From NCBI GenBank assembly GCA_030044455.1, contig JASHVU010000614.1, positions 1-5,773 on the forward strand: 5,773 bases of DNA, in the 5' to 3' direction. Numbering within the stretch: position 1 is the first letter of the stretch; each line of letters opens with the position of its first letter. The translations under genes were made by a program, and so were the position numbers. Source of the DNA: Acidobacteriaceae bacterium. Lineage in GTDB: Bacteria; Acidobacteriota; Terriglobia; Terriglobales; Acidobacteriaceae. Below the pieces are notes generated by a model that searched no databases, was not told the origin of the DNA, and was given only the letters and a program-made list of their open reading frames with translations. Shown piece by piece: positions 1 to 5,528 of this stretch.

Positions 1-41
1 GACACCCTGGCCACTGCGGCCACAGTGCGGATATCGGGCAT
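1..41 (-). CDS. LacI-family transcriptional regulator, N-terminal fragment (runs off the left edge)
   Basis: Only the first 13 full codons and two bases of a Ser codon (TCN) are present, reading MPDIRTVAAVARVS from the minus strand. This fits the start of the LacI/GalR helix-turn-helix (pattern M-x-x-I-x-x-VA-x-x-A-x-VS, helix 1 plus the turn), where the next residues normally form the DNA-recognition helix. LacI proteins are dimeric or tetrameric repressors with a sugar-binding-protein-like effector domain, which would lie outside the window. The ATG at 41 sits exactly where family members start. An in-frame GTG exists at 77 and a stop at 89, but the extra residues have no family counterpart. 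No clear Shine-Dalgarno is visible. With so few residues the call rests on pattern recognition alone, and a chance match cannot be excluded. Confidence 0.62.
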   Translation of the reverse strand, partial: MPDIRTVAAVARV

Positions 42-58
42 TTTGCTGGTGGGCTTTT

Positions 59-86
59 GATTGGTCTTGCGGGTCACGAACCAATC
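59..86. promoter_or_regulatory. Inverted repeat (possible operator) upstream of the LacI-like gene
   Basis: GATTGGT (59-65) and ACCAATC (80-86) are perfect inverted 7-mers separated by 14 bp. Their centres are 21 bp apart, about two helical turns on one DNA face. The dyad overlaps the candidate -10 and start site, as an autoregulatory operator would. It is not the compact palindrome with a central CG typical of LacI-family operators, so a different regulator or an RNA hairpin in the leader is also possible. Confidence 0.35.
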
Positions 87-111
87 CTAATTCAGATCAA
101 CCGCGGATCAA
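84..111 (-). promoter_or_regulatory. Candidate sigma70-type promoter for the LacI-like gene
   Basis: On the minus strand a -35-like TTGATC (111 to 106) is followed after 16 bp by a -10-like TAGGAT (89 to 84). Each matches its consensus at four of six positions. Transcription would begin near 77 and leave a leader of about 36 nt before the ATG at 41. The dyad at 59-86 covers the -10 and the predicted start. This is inferred from base pattern only. Confidence 0.35.
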
Positions 112-293
112 AGAAAAGCTTGTGCATTTTCCTTTGTTTGCCCGCGGAGTGATTTAGCGCTTCAGGGATGGGAAGCAGTCGCGGTGGAAGCAAGGGGCTT
201 TACAGGCTGCGGAAAGCTGGCCAAGGCGCAAGCCATCGAGGCTTTGCAACCAGTCCCCCTCCGGCGTTGCTGACCCGCGATGAATGAAACTCT

Positions 294-335
294 GGGTGCG
301 CCATCCATTCCGCAGCCTCATCGCGGAATGGGTGG
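294..335. repeat. Palindromic intergenic repeat, GGGTGCSCCA family, copy 1
   Basis: GGGTGCGCCA (294-303) leads into a long hairpin. Bases 301-313 pair with 323-335: 13 bp including one G-U pair, with arm core CCATTCCGC/GCGGAATGG and a 9-nt loop. The leading core matches the GGGTGCCCCA found at 3107 and 4281 at nine of ten positions, and all three copies run directly into a hairpin. The elements occur only between genes, as expected for REP-like dispersed palindromes. The minus-strand frame through it is a by-product. Confidence 0.6.
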
Positions 336-426
336 GGCAGCACGAACCCGGGATTTACAAAGCTGTTTCCTTTTAGTCCCTCACCGGTGTTTCCCACCCG
401 CATCGGATGAAGCGGAGTGTATTTGT

Positions 427-525
427 CTCCCGTAGGGAGGCGAGGATGTTAGCCCAGCGCAAGTCCGCCGCAGCGGACGCAGCGCTGGGTGAGCCGATCA
501 TGATCAACCGCAGCCCCGTAGGGGC
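427..525. repeat. Composite palindromic element bracketed by CCCGTAGGG hairpins
   Basis: The outer hairpins are CTCCC-GTA-GGGAG (427-439) and GCCCC-GTA-GGGGC (513-525), in the same orientation with loops 86 bp apart. Between them is a two-tier hairpin. The outer stem CCCAGCGC/GCGCTGGG pairs 453-460 with 482-489. The inner stem GTCCGC/GCGGAC pairs 463-468 with 473-478 around a CGCA loop. A perfect 10-bp palindrome, GATCATGATC, lies at 496-505. This repeated-module layout looks like a REP/BIME-type intergenic element. I recall similar AGCCCAGCGC...GCGCTGGGT units between genes of Acidobacteriota, but could not confirm that here. Confidence 0.6.
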
Positions 526-551
526 GTCGTGAACGGGTTGTTTCTTTCCAG

Positions 552-606
552 GGCACCGCTTCAGTCGGGCCGATATCGCCTCCCAGAATACCGGGGCTTC
601 AGCCCC
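552..606. repeat. Pair of hairpins sharing a GCTTCAG loop
   Basis: Hairpin one pairs GGC (552-554) with GCC (569-571) and CCG (556-558) with CGG (566-568), with A555 bulged. Hairpin two pairs GGGGC (593-597) with GCCCC (602-606) around a TTCA loop. Both contain GCTTCAG (558-564 and 596-602), spaced 38 bp. The shared loop with compensating stem differences suggests two diverged copies of one palindromic unit. No function is visible. Confidence 0.5.
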
Positions 607-680
607 TGAGCGATGTTTTTCGGGGATTCCGCGGAGCTTGATGCGTTTTTCTGCGGCCTGTTCGGCGCGCTTAGAAAAGC

Positions 681-714
681 GAAAAATCGCAGGTCCTTCA
701 GGCTCGGGTCCTGC
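681..714 (-). terminator. Probable intrinsic terminator of the hydrolase-kinase operon
   Basis: Reading the minus strand, GCAGG (714-710) and CC (708-707) pair with GG (696-695) and CCTGC (693-689), with one A-A mismatch and a 10-nt loop. Two bases later comes a TTTTT run (686-682), then another T-rich stretch. It begins 36 nt after the kinase stop, where an operon terminator is expected. The stem is modest (7 bp with a mismatch), so efficiency is uncertain. Confidence 0.45.
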
Positions 715-750
715 CGCTCTCTTCTAAAACCGTGGAAAACAACGGTAGAA

Positions 751-2184
751 CTACACCCGCTCGGCAATCAGCAGTCGCAGGTCGCGCAGGTTTTGCCCCG
801 TTGGTCCCGTCACCACCGAGTCGCCCAGCGCCGTAAACAGCGGACAGGCATTGAACTCGGCCAGCGACTCCCTGGGATTGAAGCCGAACGACCGCGCTCG
901 CGACACAGTTGTTGGATCGGCGATCGCGCCGGCCGAATCGGTATTTCCGTCTATGCCGTCTGAACCTGCGCTCAGCACGGTCAAGTGCTCGCCGGGATAC
1001 TTCTCCAATTCCAGTGCGCAGGCCAGCACGAATTGCTGATTGCGTCCACCGGCACCCGGCATCCGATCCATCGTCACAGTTACCTCGCCAACTGAAATCA
1101 GGCAAACGCGCTCATGACCTCGGCGCAGCTCATGGAACCGCTCCAGCAAATACTTTGCCGCGTCAGCGTAGTCCCAGTCGTCGCAACTGTTGTCTACAAC
1201 CGTGAAATAGCCGGCCTTTTGCGCTTGCAAACGCGCGTTTTCCACCAGGTCGTGGCTGGAAAGAAGAATCTCAAAGACCGAGTCGCGAAACGCAGCGTCT
1301 TCGCCGCTCATGGTCACGGCTGAAGTCATCCGCCGCGGCTGTTTGGCCATGAAGGGCGGCCGCCAGCCTTTATTCCCGGGCGACTCGGGAAGGTCGGTGC
1401 GCTCAAAAAACTCCCGCACCGGGACCGGAAACTTCTCCGCAAGGCCGTACTTCGCAATCAGGTCGCGCACCTCGGCCACAGTCGAGTGATCGGGTGAGGT
1501 CGGCCCCGATGACAGCGCATCCAGCGTTCGCAGCGGTACATCGGGAAGCAGCAGACTCACCTTCAGCGCCTCCGGTGCGGCCATTGCCAGCCGCCCGCCC
1601 TTCACCGCGGAAAAATGCTTGCGCAGTGTATTCACCTCGTTGATCGGCGCGCCCGAGGCCAGCAACAGCCGGTGAAACTCGATCGTGTCGTCGAGCGTGA
1701 TCTGCCCGTCAATTGGCAGATCGAACATTGCCGACCCTCCCCCCGAAATCAGGAAGAATATCAGCGTATCTTTCCTTGCCTTGCGCAACAATGCCAGCGT
1801 GGTCCGGGCTGCGGCAAATGTGTCCTCATTGGGTAGCGGGTGCCCGCCCTCGAAATAACGGATTCGCCAGTTACGGCTCTTGGGCATTTGATTGGTGCAA
1901 CAGATTCCCCGCAACCCTTTGCGCCGCTTCATCCGCTCCAGCAGGATTTCCAGCATCGGGCCGGCCGCCTTGCCCAGGGCGACTACAAACACGCGCCTGT
2001 AATTCGAGAGATCGATGGTTGCCGGTCCGCTTCCATCGGGCAGCAGCCTGTGCATGCGGCTGCCCTCAAAACCAATCCGCCGGTCAAACGCCGATGCAAT
2101 GTTGCAGGCTTCAAGTGCGCCGGTAAAGATATGCGTTGCCGATTCGTGCAGGGTATCGAGTACTGCGTCGCTGACTGGCGTCAT
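751..2184 (-). CDS. gckA: Glycerate 2-kinase (GckA/TtuD type, DUF4147-MOFRL)
   Basis: It phosphorylates D-glycerate with ATP to 2-phosphoglycerate in the cytoplasm, feeding glycerate from sugar-acid, glyoxylate or serine routes into lower glycolysis. The 477-residue protein shows family motifs in order: VALGKAAGPML (68-78, Lys72 matching the known catalytic lysine), GGHPLPNE (113-120), the glycine-rich LISGGGSAM (145-153), N185 with RKHFSAVKGGRLA, and DVPLRTLDALSSGPT (215-229). The C-terminal MOFRL part has VGEVTV, GAGGRNQQ (377-384, Arg381 matching the second catalytic residue), AGSDGIDGNTDSAGA (406-420) and TGPTGQN. It is somewhat longer than the usual 420-450, mainly through a Pro/Gly-rich insert near 262-285. 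The start ATG overlaps the upstream hydrolase stop (ATGA) and has AAGGAG 8 nt away. The reaction is well supported. The symbol follows the COG name, and ttuD would be equally valid. Confidence 0.95.
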   Translation of the reverse strand: MTPVSDAVLDTLHESATHIFTGALEACNIASAFDRRIGFEGSRMHRLLPDGSGPATIDLSNYRRVFVVALGKAAGPMLEILLERMKRRKGLRGICCTNQMPKSRNWRIRYFEGGHPLPNEDTFAAARTTLALLRKARKDTLIFFLISGGGSAMFDLPIDGQITLDDTIEFHRLLLASGAPINEVNTLRKHFSAVKGGRLAMAAPEALKVSLLLPDVPLRTLDALSSGPTSPDHSTVAEVRDLIAKYGLAEKFPVPVREFFERTDLPESPGNKGWRPPFMAKQPRRMTSAVTMSGEDAAFRDSVFEILLSSHDLVENARLQAQKAGYFTVVDNSCDDWDYADAAKYLLERFHELRRGHERVCLISVGEVTVTMDRMPGAGGRNQQFVLACALELEKYPGEHLTVLSAGSDGIDGNTDSAGAIADPTTVSRARSFGFNPRESLAEFNACPLFTALGDSVVTGPTGQNLRDLRLLIAERV

Positions 2185-2984
2185 GTCACGTGCTCCTTCA
2201 GCCAGCCGGCTATTGCCTGTTGCATGGCAGAAAGTTGATGGGTAAAAAAATGGTCTGCGCCGGGAATAAAAATCAGCTGCTTCGGTTCGGCAGCGCGAGC
2301 CACAACCGGCTCCAGCTGTTCCGGCGACGTGAACTCATCACGCATGCCACTTAGAAATAGTTTGGGGAGATTTGCTGCTTTAAGAAAGGAATAATCATAA
2401 GTGCGTCCGGCAAATGCAACCGGCAATCCCAGCGCCGCAATCGCGTGTACGCGTCGGTCAAATTCATGAGAGCCGCCACCGGAGCCGCAACAGGCCTTCA
2501 GCGCCATCGCCGCTCCAAAGCTGAAACCCGCCACCACGATCGGCCGCGCAGACTCGTGCTCCAGCCAGTCGAGCGCCGCCAGCACATCTTCAAACTCCGC
2601 ATCGCCGTCGTGCCGGCCCTGGCTCCATCCCACGCCGCGAAAGTTGAAACGCAAAACCGGCCACTCAAATCCCCAATGCCGGCGATTCATCACCTGCATC
2701 GCGTAATACACAACTTTGTTGTGCATTGTGCCCCCGCCCAGCGGGTGGGGATGGCAAAAGAGCGCTGCAAACGGCGCGTCGGGGGCGCCTTGATTCAGCA
2801 ATCCTTCCAGTCTGCCTTGGGGTCCGCCAATCGTCACGCTGCGCAAAGTGCGCGTGTGAGAGTGGTCTTTGGCTGAATGCGCCTCCTGGCTCACTGCGGC
2901 TTTTTCCGACCGTCCTGAAACCTTCAAAACCCCCGGTCCGGCCGGAGCAATGTGAGCCTCGAAGTTTCGAATTGCGCGAGACAT
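2181..2984 (-). CDS. Alpha/beta hydrolase (COG2945-like, dienelactone-hydrolase-related fold)
   Basis: This is a cytoplasmic serine hydrolase, probably an esterase or thioesterase of unknown substrate. The 267-residue protein has the family signature HPHPLGGGTMHNK (78-90), NFRGVGWSQG (114-123), and the nucleophile elbow GFSFG (153-157, Ser155). Asp216 in SGMRDEF and His245 in GADHFF complete the triad. No signal peptide or membrane segment is seen. The conserved core begins near residue 47 (LRSVTI), so the first 45 or so residues are an unusual polar extension. The ATG at 2984 has no clear Shine-Dalgarno, and a GTG at 2894 (residue 31) is a reasonable alternative start. It is the first gene of an operon with the glycerate kinase, whose start overlaps its stop. 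That pairing suggests use of a shared substrate, perhaps an ester or lactone yielding glycerate, but this is only inference. Confidence 0.88.
   Translation of the reverse strand: MSRAIRNFEAHIAPAGPGVLKVSGRSEKAAVSQEAHSAKDHSHTRTLRSVTIGGPQGRLEGLLNQGAPDAPFAALFCHPHPLGGGTMHNKVVYYAMQVMNRRHWGFEWPVLRFNFRGVGWSQGRHDGDAEFEDVLAALDWLEHESARPIVVAGFSFGAAMALKACCGSGGGSHEFDRRVHAIAALGLPVAFAGRTYDYSFLKAANLPKLFLSGMRDEFTSPEQLEPVVARAAEPKQLIFIPGADHFFTHQLSAMQQAIAGWLKEHVT
2193..2198 (-). promoter_or_regulatory. Shine-Dalgarno for the glycerate kinase inside the hydrolase 3' end
   Basis: AAGGAG on the minus strand lies 8 nt before the kinase ATG at 2184 and inside the hydrolase's last codons. With the ATGA overlap it marks translational coupling and fixes the kinase start. 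It is the strongest ribosome binding site seen in the window. Confidence 0.8.
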
Positions 2985-3011
2985 GCCACGAGTAATTCTA
3001 CGCCTGATGTT

Positions 3012-3040
3012 TTGTCACGCACCGTTTAAATCGCTTTAGT
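3012..3040 (+). promoter_or_regulatory. Candidate sigma70 promoter for the M20 gene
   Basis: TTGTCA (3012-3017, five of six matches) is followed after 17 bp by TTTAGT (3035-3040, four of six). Transcription would start near 3047 and give a leader of about 165 nt that carries the palindrome at 3107-3147. A second -10-like TATCCT at 3199-3204 lies 9 nt before the ATG and could give a nearly leaderless transcript. Neither site is proven. Confidence 0.4.
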
Positions 3041-3106
3041 ACCGCATCGCGGAAGTGCTTTTCAATCCGCATCGCATGAGGCCTTCGCTCGTCCTCATTC
3101 GGCATC

Positions 3107-3147
3107 GGGTGCCCCATGTCCCTCGTCGCTGCGGCAGAGGGACTGGG
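3107..3147. repeat. Palindromic intergenic repeat, GGGTGCSCCA family, copy 2
   Basis: GGGTGCCCCA (3107-3116) leads into a hairpin. CCCA (3113-3116) pairs with TGGG (3144-3147), and GTCCCTC (3118-3124) pairs with GAGGGAC (3137-3143), with only T3117 bulged. The inner bases also pair partly. If transcribed it would fold in the 5' leader of the M20 gene. Its presence here argues that this stretch is non-coding, although an open frame runs through it. Confidence 0.65.
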
Positions 3148-3213
3148 AAAGGAAGCCGGCTGCCCCATCCGACCCATCGCCTCCAACCCTGCCTCCTGTA
3201 TCCTTTCTGCATC

Positions 3214-4257
3214 ATGAACGGCAAGAATCCGCCTGCAACAATTGACCCGATTGGGCTTACGCGCCAGTTGTCCGAAATCGATTCCACCACCTATCACGAG
3301 GGCAGAGCCGGCGATTTTTTAGCCGATTTCCTCTCCGCTCACGGTTGGGAAGTGGAGAAAACCGCTGTCCCTCAACCGTTCGAAAGCGCCACGGCCGGCC
3401 CCCGCTGGAACGTCTATGCGGGCATCCCCGGCCAGACTCCGGAGCTGGTCTTTTCCACCCACATTGACACCGTCCCTCCGTACATCCCATTCAGCGAAGA
3501 TGGCGATTTCATGTATGGCCGTGGAGTATCAGATGCGAAGGGAATCATCGCCGCCCAGGTGGTTGCCGCAACTGCCCTCTGCCAGGCCGGTTACCCCGTC
3601 GGAATGCTCTTCGTGAGCGGGGAAGAGCGCGATTCGGCCGGCGCCAAGGTAGCCAACGCCGCGCCCAAAGGCAGCCGCTTCCTCATCAACGGCGAACCCA
3701 CTGACAATCGTCTCGCACTGGCCTCGAAAGGCGCTCTGCGCGCGGTCTTCAAGGCCACCGGAAAAATGGCCCACTCCGCCTATCCGGAGCTCGGCGATTC
3801 CGCCGTCCACAAACTGGTTCAAGTCCTCGGCCGGGTGCTTAAACTCCCTTTGCCCTCCCTTGAGGACGTGGGCCCAAGCTCGCTCAACATCGGCCAGATT
3901 AACGGAGGTCACGCGCCCAACGTTATCGCCGATCACGCCGAAGCTCAGGTGCTGGTCCGTCTGGTTAGCGACTCGGCGCCCATTCGCGCTGCTCTCATCG
4001 AGGCTTGCGGCAACCAGGCCGAGGTCGACTTCACCCTCGAAATTCCTTTCGTCCGCCTGCGCGCCGTTGAAGGCATGCCCACCATGGTCGCCAAGTTCAC
4101 CACAGATATCCCGCAGCTCTCGAACTGGGGTGAGCCGCTGCTCCTCGGTCCCGGCAACATCCTCCTGGCCCACACACCCCACGAGAAACTCGCCAAAAAG
4201 GAGCTAATCGAGGCCATCCAGCTTTACATCGAGGTTGGCAAAAAACTGCTCTCCTGA
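3214..4257 (+). CDS. M20-family metallohydrolase (ArgE/DapE/LysK-like deacylase or peptidase)
   Basis: This is a cytoplasmic di-zinc hydrolase that cleaves an amide bond, typically N-acyl amino acids or small peptides. From the ATG at 3214 it has 347 residues. The motifs are STHIDTVPP (His83 zinc ligand, Asp85), GRGVSDAKG (Asp107 bridging ligand), SGEE (Glu137 catalytic base, Glu138 ligand), NGEPT (Glu161 ligand), and GPGNILLAHTPHE (His320 ligand). The lid/dimerisation domain spans roughly 170-285 and includes MAHSAYPELGDSA (His187, matching the His donated across the dimer). All metal ligands are present, so activity is expected. It is slightly shorter than E. coli ArgE or DapE and closer to LysK. 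The frame opens further upstream, but those residues are Arg/Pro/His-rich, cross a palindromic repeat and match no family. No Shine-Dalgarno precedes 3214. Substrate is not decidable here: acetylornithine, acetyl-lysine or a dipeptide are all possible. Confidence 0.92.
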   Translation: MNGKNPPATIDPIGLTRQLSEIDSTTYHEGRAGDFLADFLSAHGWEVEKTAVPQPFESATAGPRWNVYAGIPGQTPELVFSTHIDTVPPYIPFSEDGDFMYGRGVSDAKGIIAAQVVAATALCQAGYPVGMLFVSGEERDSAGAKVANAAPKGSRFLINGEPTDNRLALASKGALRAVFKATGKMAHSAYPELGDSAVHKLVQVLGRVLKLPLPSLEDVGPSSLNIGQINGGHAPNVIADHAEAQVLVRLVSDSAPIRAALIEACGNQAEVDFTLEIPFVRLRAVEGMPTMVAKFTTDIPQLSNWGEPLLLGPGNILLAHTPHEKLAKKELIEAIQLYIEVGKKLLS

Positions 4258-4280
4258 ATATCAGTCCCAGCAACCATGCG

Positions 4281-4326
4281 GGGTGCCCCACCTTCGCCGC
4301 GTTTTTGCTTTTGCGGCTAGGGCGGG
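4281..4326. repeat. Palindromic intergenic repeat, GGGTGCSCCA family, copy 3
   Basis: GGGTGCCCCA (4281-4290) is identical to the core at 3107. The hairpin pairs GCCGC (4296-4300) with GCGGC (4313-4317) and CCT (4291-4293) with AGG (4319-4321), with a further CCC/GGG (4286-4288 with 4324-4326) after two mismatches. The loop is T-rich. It begins 23 nt after the M20 stop and could slow or end transcription, but no T-run follows on either side, so I list it as a repeat rather than a terminator. Confidence 0.55.
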
Positions 4327-4385
4327 ATAGCGCAAAGCTTAACCGACCGATCTCGTACAAGGTGGTTGTCTCGAACCTCACTTTT

Positions 4386-4407
4386 TCACTCCTTCACTCA
4401 ATCACTC
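4386..4407. repeat. Three TCACTC direct repeats at 8-bp period
   Basis: TCACTC occurs at 4386, 4394 and 4402, exactly 8 bp apart, followed by a TCACTT at 4408. The array lies in a pyrimidine-rich stretch about 30 bp upstream of the candidate methyltransferase promoter, where an activator site could sit. It may equally be low-complexity sequence. Confidence 0.5.
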
Positions 4408-4438
4408 TCACTTATTTCGCTGTTTCGCCGCCTCGCTC

Positions 4439-4486
4439 TGCTATGCTTCCGCTGCGGCTTCCCCCGGCCAATCTTCTTCCCCGGAG
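4439..4486 (+). promoter_or_regulatory. Candidate extended -10 promoter and ribosome binding site of the methyltransferase
   Basis: TGCTATGCT (4439-4447) has the TGn extension before a -10-like TATGCT. No good -35 is visible at 16-18 bp. Transcription near 4454 would give a short leader of about 39 nt. GGAG at 4483-4486 lies 6 nt before the ATG at 4493 and supports that start. The ribosome binding site is the firmer of the two calls. Confidence 0.42.
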
Positions 4487-4492
4487 ATCCCA

Positions 4493-5512
4493 ATGTCTGC
4501 CCCATCCTCTGCTCCCGTCACACCCGAACGGATCCTTCAACTCGCCTGGGGTTACGCCCCGCCGCTCATTCTTGAAGCTGCAATGAAGCACCGCGTCTTC
4601 GACGTTCTCGATGCCGGCCCCATGTCGCTCTCTGAAGTCAGCGCCGCCACCGGCGCATCCGCACGCGGCCTCGCCGCCATCATGGACGCGCTCGTCGGCC
4701 TCAACTTCCTCGCCAAAAATGGATCAGGCAAATACTCGCTCACCCCCGAGAGTGCAGCCTTTCTGGTCAGCACCAAGCCTTCCTTTCAGGGCGGCCTCAT
4801 TCGCCACACCTCCGAGCACCTGGTGCCCAAATGGCTCCATCTCAATCAAATTGTGGCCACCGGCCGTCCTGATGCCGCCGTCAATCAGCAAAACATCGGA
4901 AGTGAGTTCTTTGAGAAGTTCGTCAATGACATCTTTTCCATGAGCTATCCCGCAGCCTCTGTACTCGCCGACCATCTCCAGCTTGCCTCGCGCGCCGACC
5001 GCTTCAGCGTTCTCGATCTCGGCGCCGGCTCCGGCGTTTGGGGAATCGCGCAGGCCCAGGCCGGCCCCATGATCTATGTCACCGTGGTCGACTGGCCCGG
5101 CGTCCTCTCCATCACGCGTGCCAACGCTGCACGATTTGGCCTCGCTGAGCGCTTCACCTTCGTCGGGGGCGATCTGCTCGAAGCCAACTTCGGCGCCGGC
5201 CACAACCTCGTCACCATCGGCCACATCCTGCACAGCGAAGGCGTCGAGCGCAGCAAGGCCCTGCTCAAAAAATCATTCTTCGCTCTCGCCTCCGGCGGCA
5301 CCATCTCCATTGCCGAATTTCTCGTTAACGCCGATCGCACCGGCCCCGTCAACGGCCTTATCTTCGCCGTCAACATGCTGGTCAATACCGACGTGGGTGG
5401 CACATACTCGTTTGAGGAGATCGGCGCCTGGCTCGGCGAAGTTGGCTTCGTCAACGTCCGCCAAATCGATTCCCCCGGACCTTCGCCGCTGATTCTCGCA
5501 TCAAAACCATAG
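4493..5512 (+). CDS. SAM-dependent methyltransferase, O-methyltransferase (acetylserotonin/caffeate OMT) family
   Basis: This is predicted to transfer a methyl group from S-adenosylmethionine to a hydroxyl of a small, probably aromatic molecule in the cytoplasm. The 339-residue protein has the family's two domains. An N-terminal winged-helix dimerisation region spans about 12-95 (AWGYAPPLILEAAMKHRVFDVL, then SLSEVSAATGASARGLAAIMDALVGL, split here by one Asp-Ala-Gly-Pro-Met turn). The catalytic Rossmann domain starts near 170 with SAM motif I VLDLGAGSGVWG (173-184), the acidic motif II end VVDWPG (Asp200), GGDLLE (225-230), GHILHSEG (243-250) and GGTISIAEF (268-276). His247 sits where the catalytic His is found in relatives, but the usual following Asp-Trp is replaced by Ser-Glu, so chemistry is less certain. 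The GGAG ribosome binding site supports the start. The peroxidase follows after 30 bp on the same strand, so they are likely co-transcribed. The substrate is unknown, and no biosynthetic cluster is visible in the window. Confidence 0.9.
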   Translation: MSAPSSAPVTPERILQLAWGYAPPLILEAAMKHRVFDVLDAGPMSLSEVSAATGASARGLAAIMDALVGLNFLAKNGSGKYSLTPESAAFLVSTKPSFQGGLIRHTSEHLVPKWLHLNQIVATGRPDAAVNQQNIGSEFFEKFVNDIFSMSYPAASVLADHLQLASRADRFSVLDLGAGSGVWGIAQAQAGPMIYVTVVDWPGVLSITRANAARFGLAERFTFVGGDLLEANFGAGHNLVTIGHILHSEGVERSKALLKKSFFALASGGTISIAEFLVNADRTGPVNGLIFAVNMLVNTDVGGTYSFEEIGAWLGEVGFVNVRQIDSPGPSPLILASKP

Positions 5513-5528
5513 GCATCCAAACCATACC

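Larger units (their letters stand above)
112..750. other. Gene-free intergenic region rich in palindromic repeats
   Basis: This stretch of about 640 bp holds no frame that looks like a protein. The minus frame at 200-403 and the plus frame starting at 613 read through hairpins, lack recognisable domains and have no good ribosome binding site. The region contains hairpin elements at 294-335, 427-525 and 552-606, plus a terminator candidate at 681-714, each listed separately. In 112-293 I see no strong structure. I saw no tRNA, rRNA or recognisable riboswitch. Confidence 0.6.

Noticed and set aside
1..60. Plus-strand frame ending in TGA at 58-60 as the tail of an upstream gene
   Set aside because: The 19 residues match nothing recognisable, while the minus strand gives a clear LacI-type start over the same bases.
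320..370. tRNA on the minus strand because of a GGGTTCG-like T-loop
   Set aside because: The bases flanking the loop do not form a 5-bp T-stem and no acceptor or anticodon arms can be drawn.
200..403. 67-residue minus-strand frame
   Set aside because: It runs through the 294-335 hairpin, shows no domain or ribosome binding site, and reads as the antisense of an intergenic repeat.
427..606. CRISPR array
   Set aside because: The repeated units are short palindromes of differing sequence at irregular spacing. There are no uniform direct repeats with unique spacers and no cas genes nearby.
613..963. 116-residue plus-strand frame
   Set aside because: It begins in repeat DNA, crosses the terminator candidate and runs antisense into the well-supported glycerate kinase. 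Its composition is Arg-rich and unlike a real protein.
3529..4182. 217-residue minus-strand frame inside the M20 gene
   Set aside because: It is a shadow caused by strong G/C third positions. The plus strand carries all zinc ligands of the family and the antisense product has no domain pattern.
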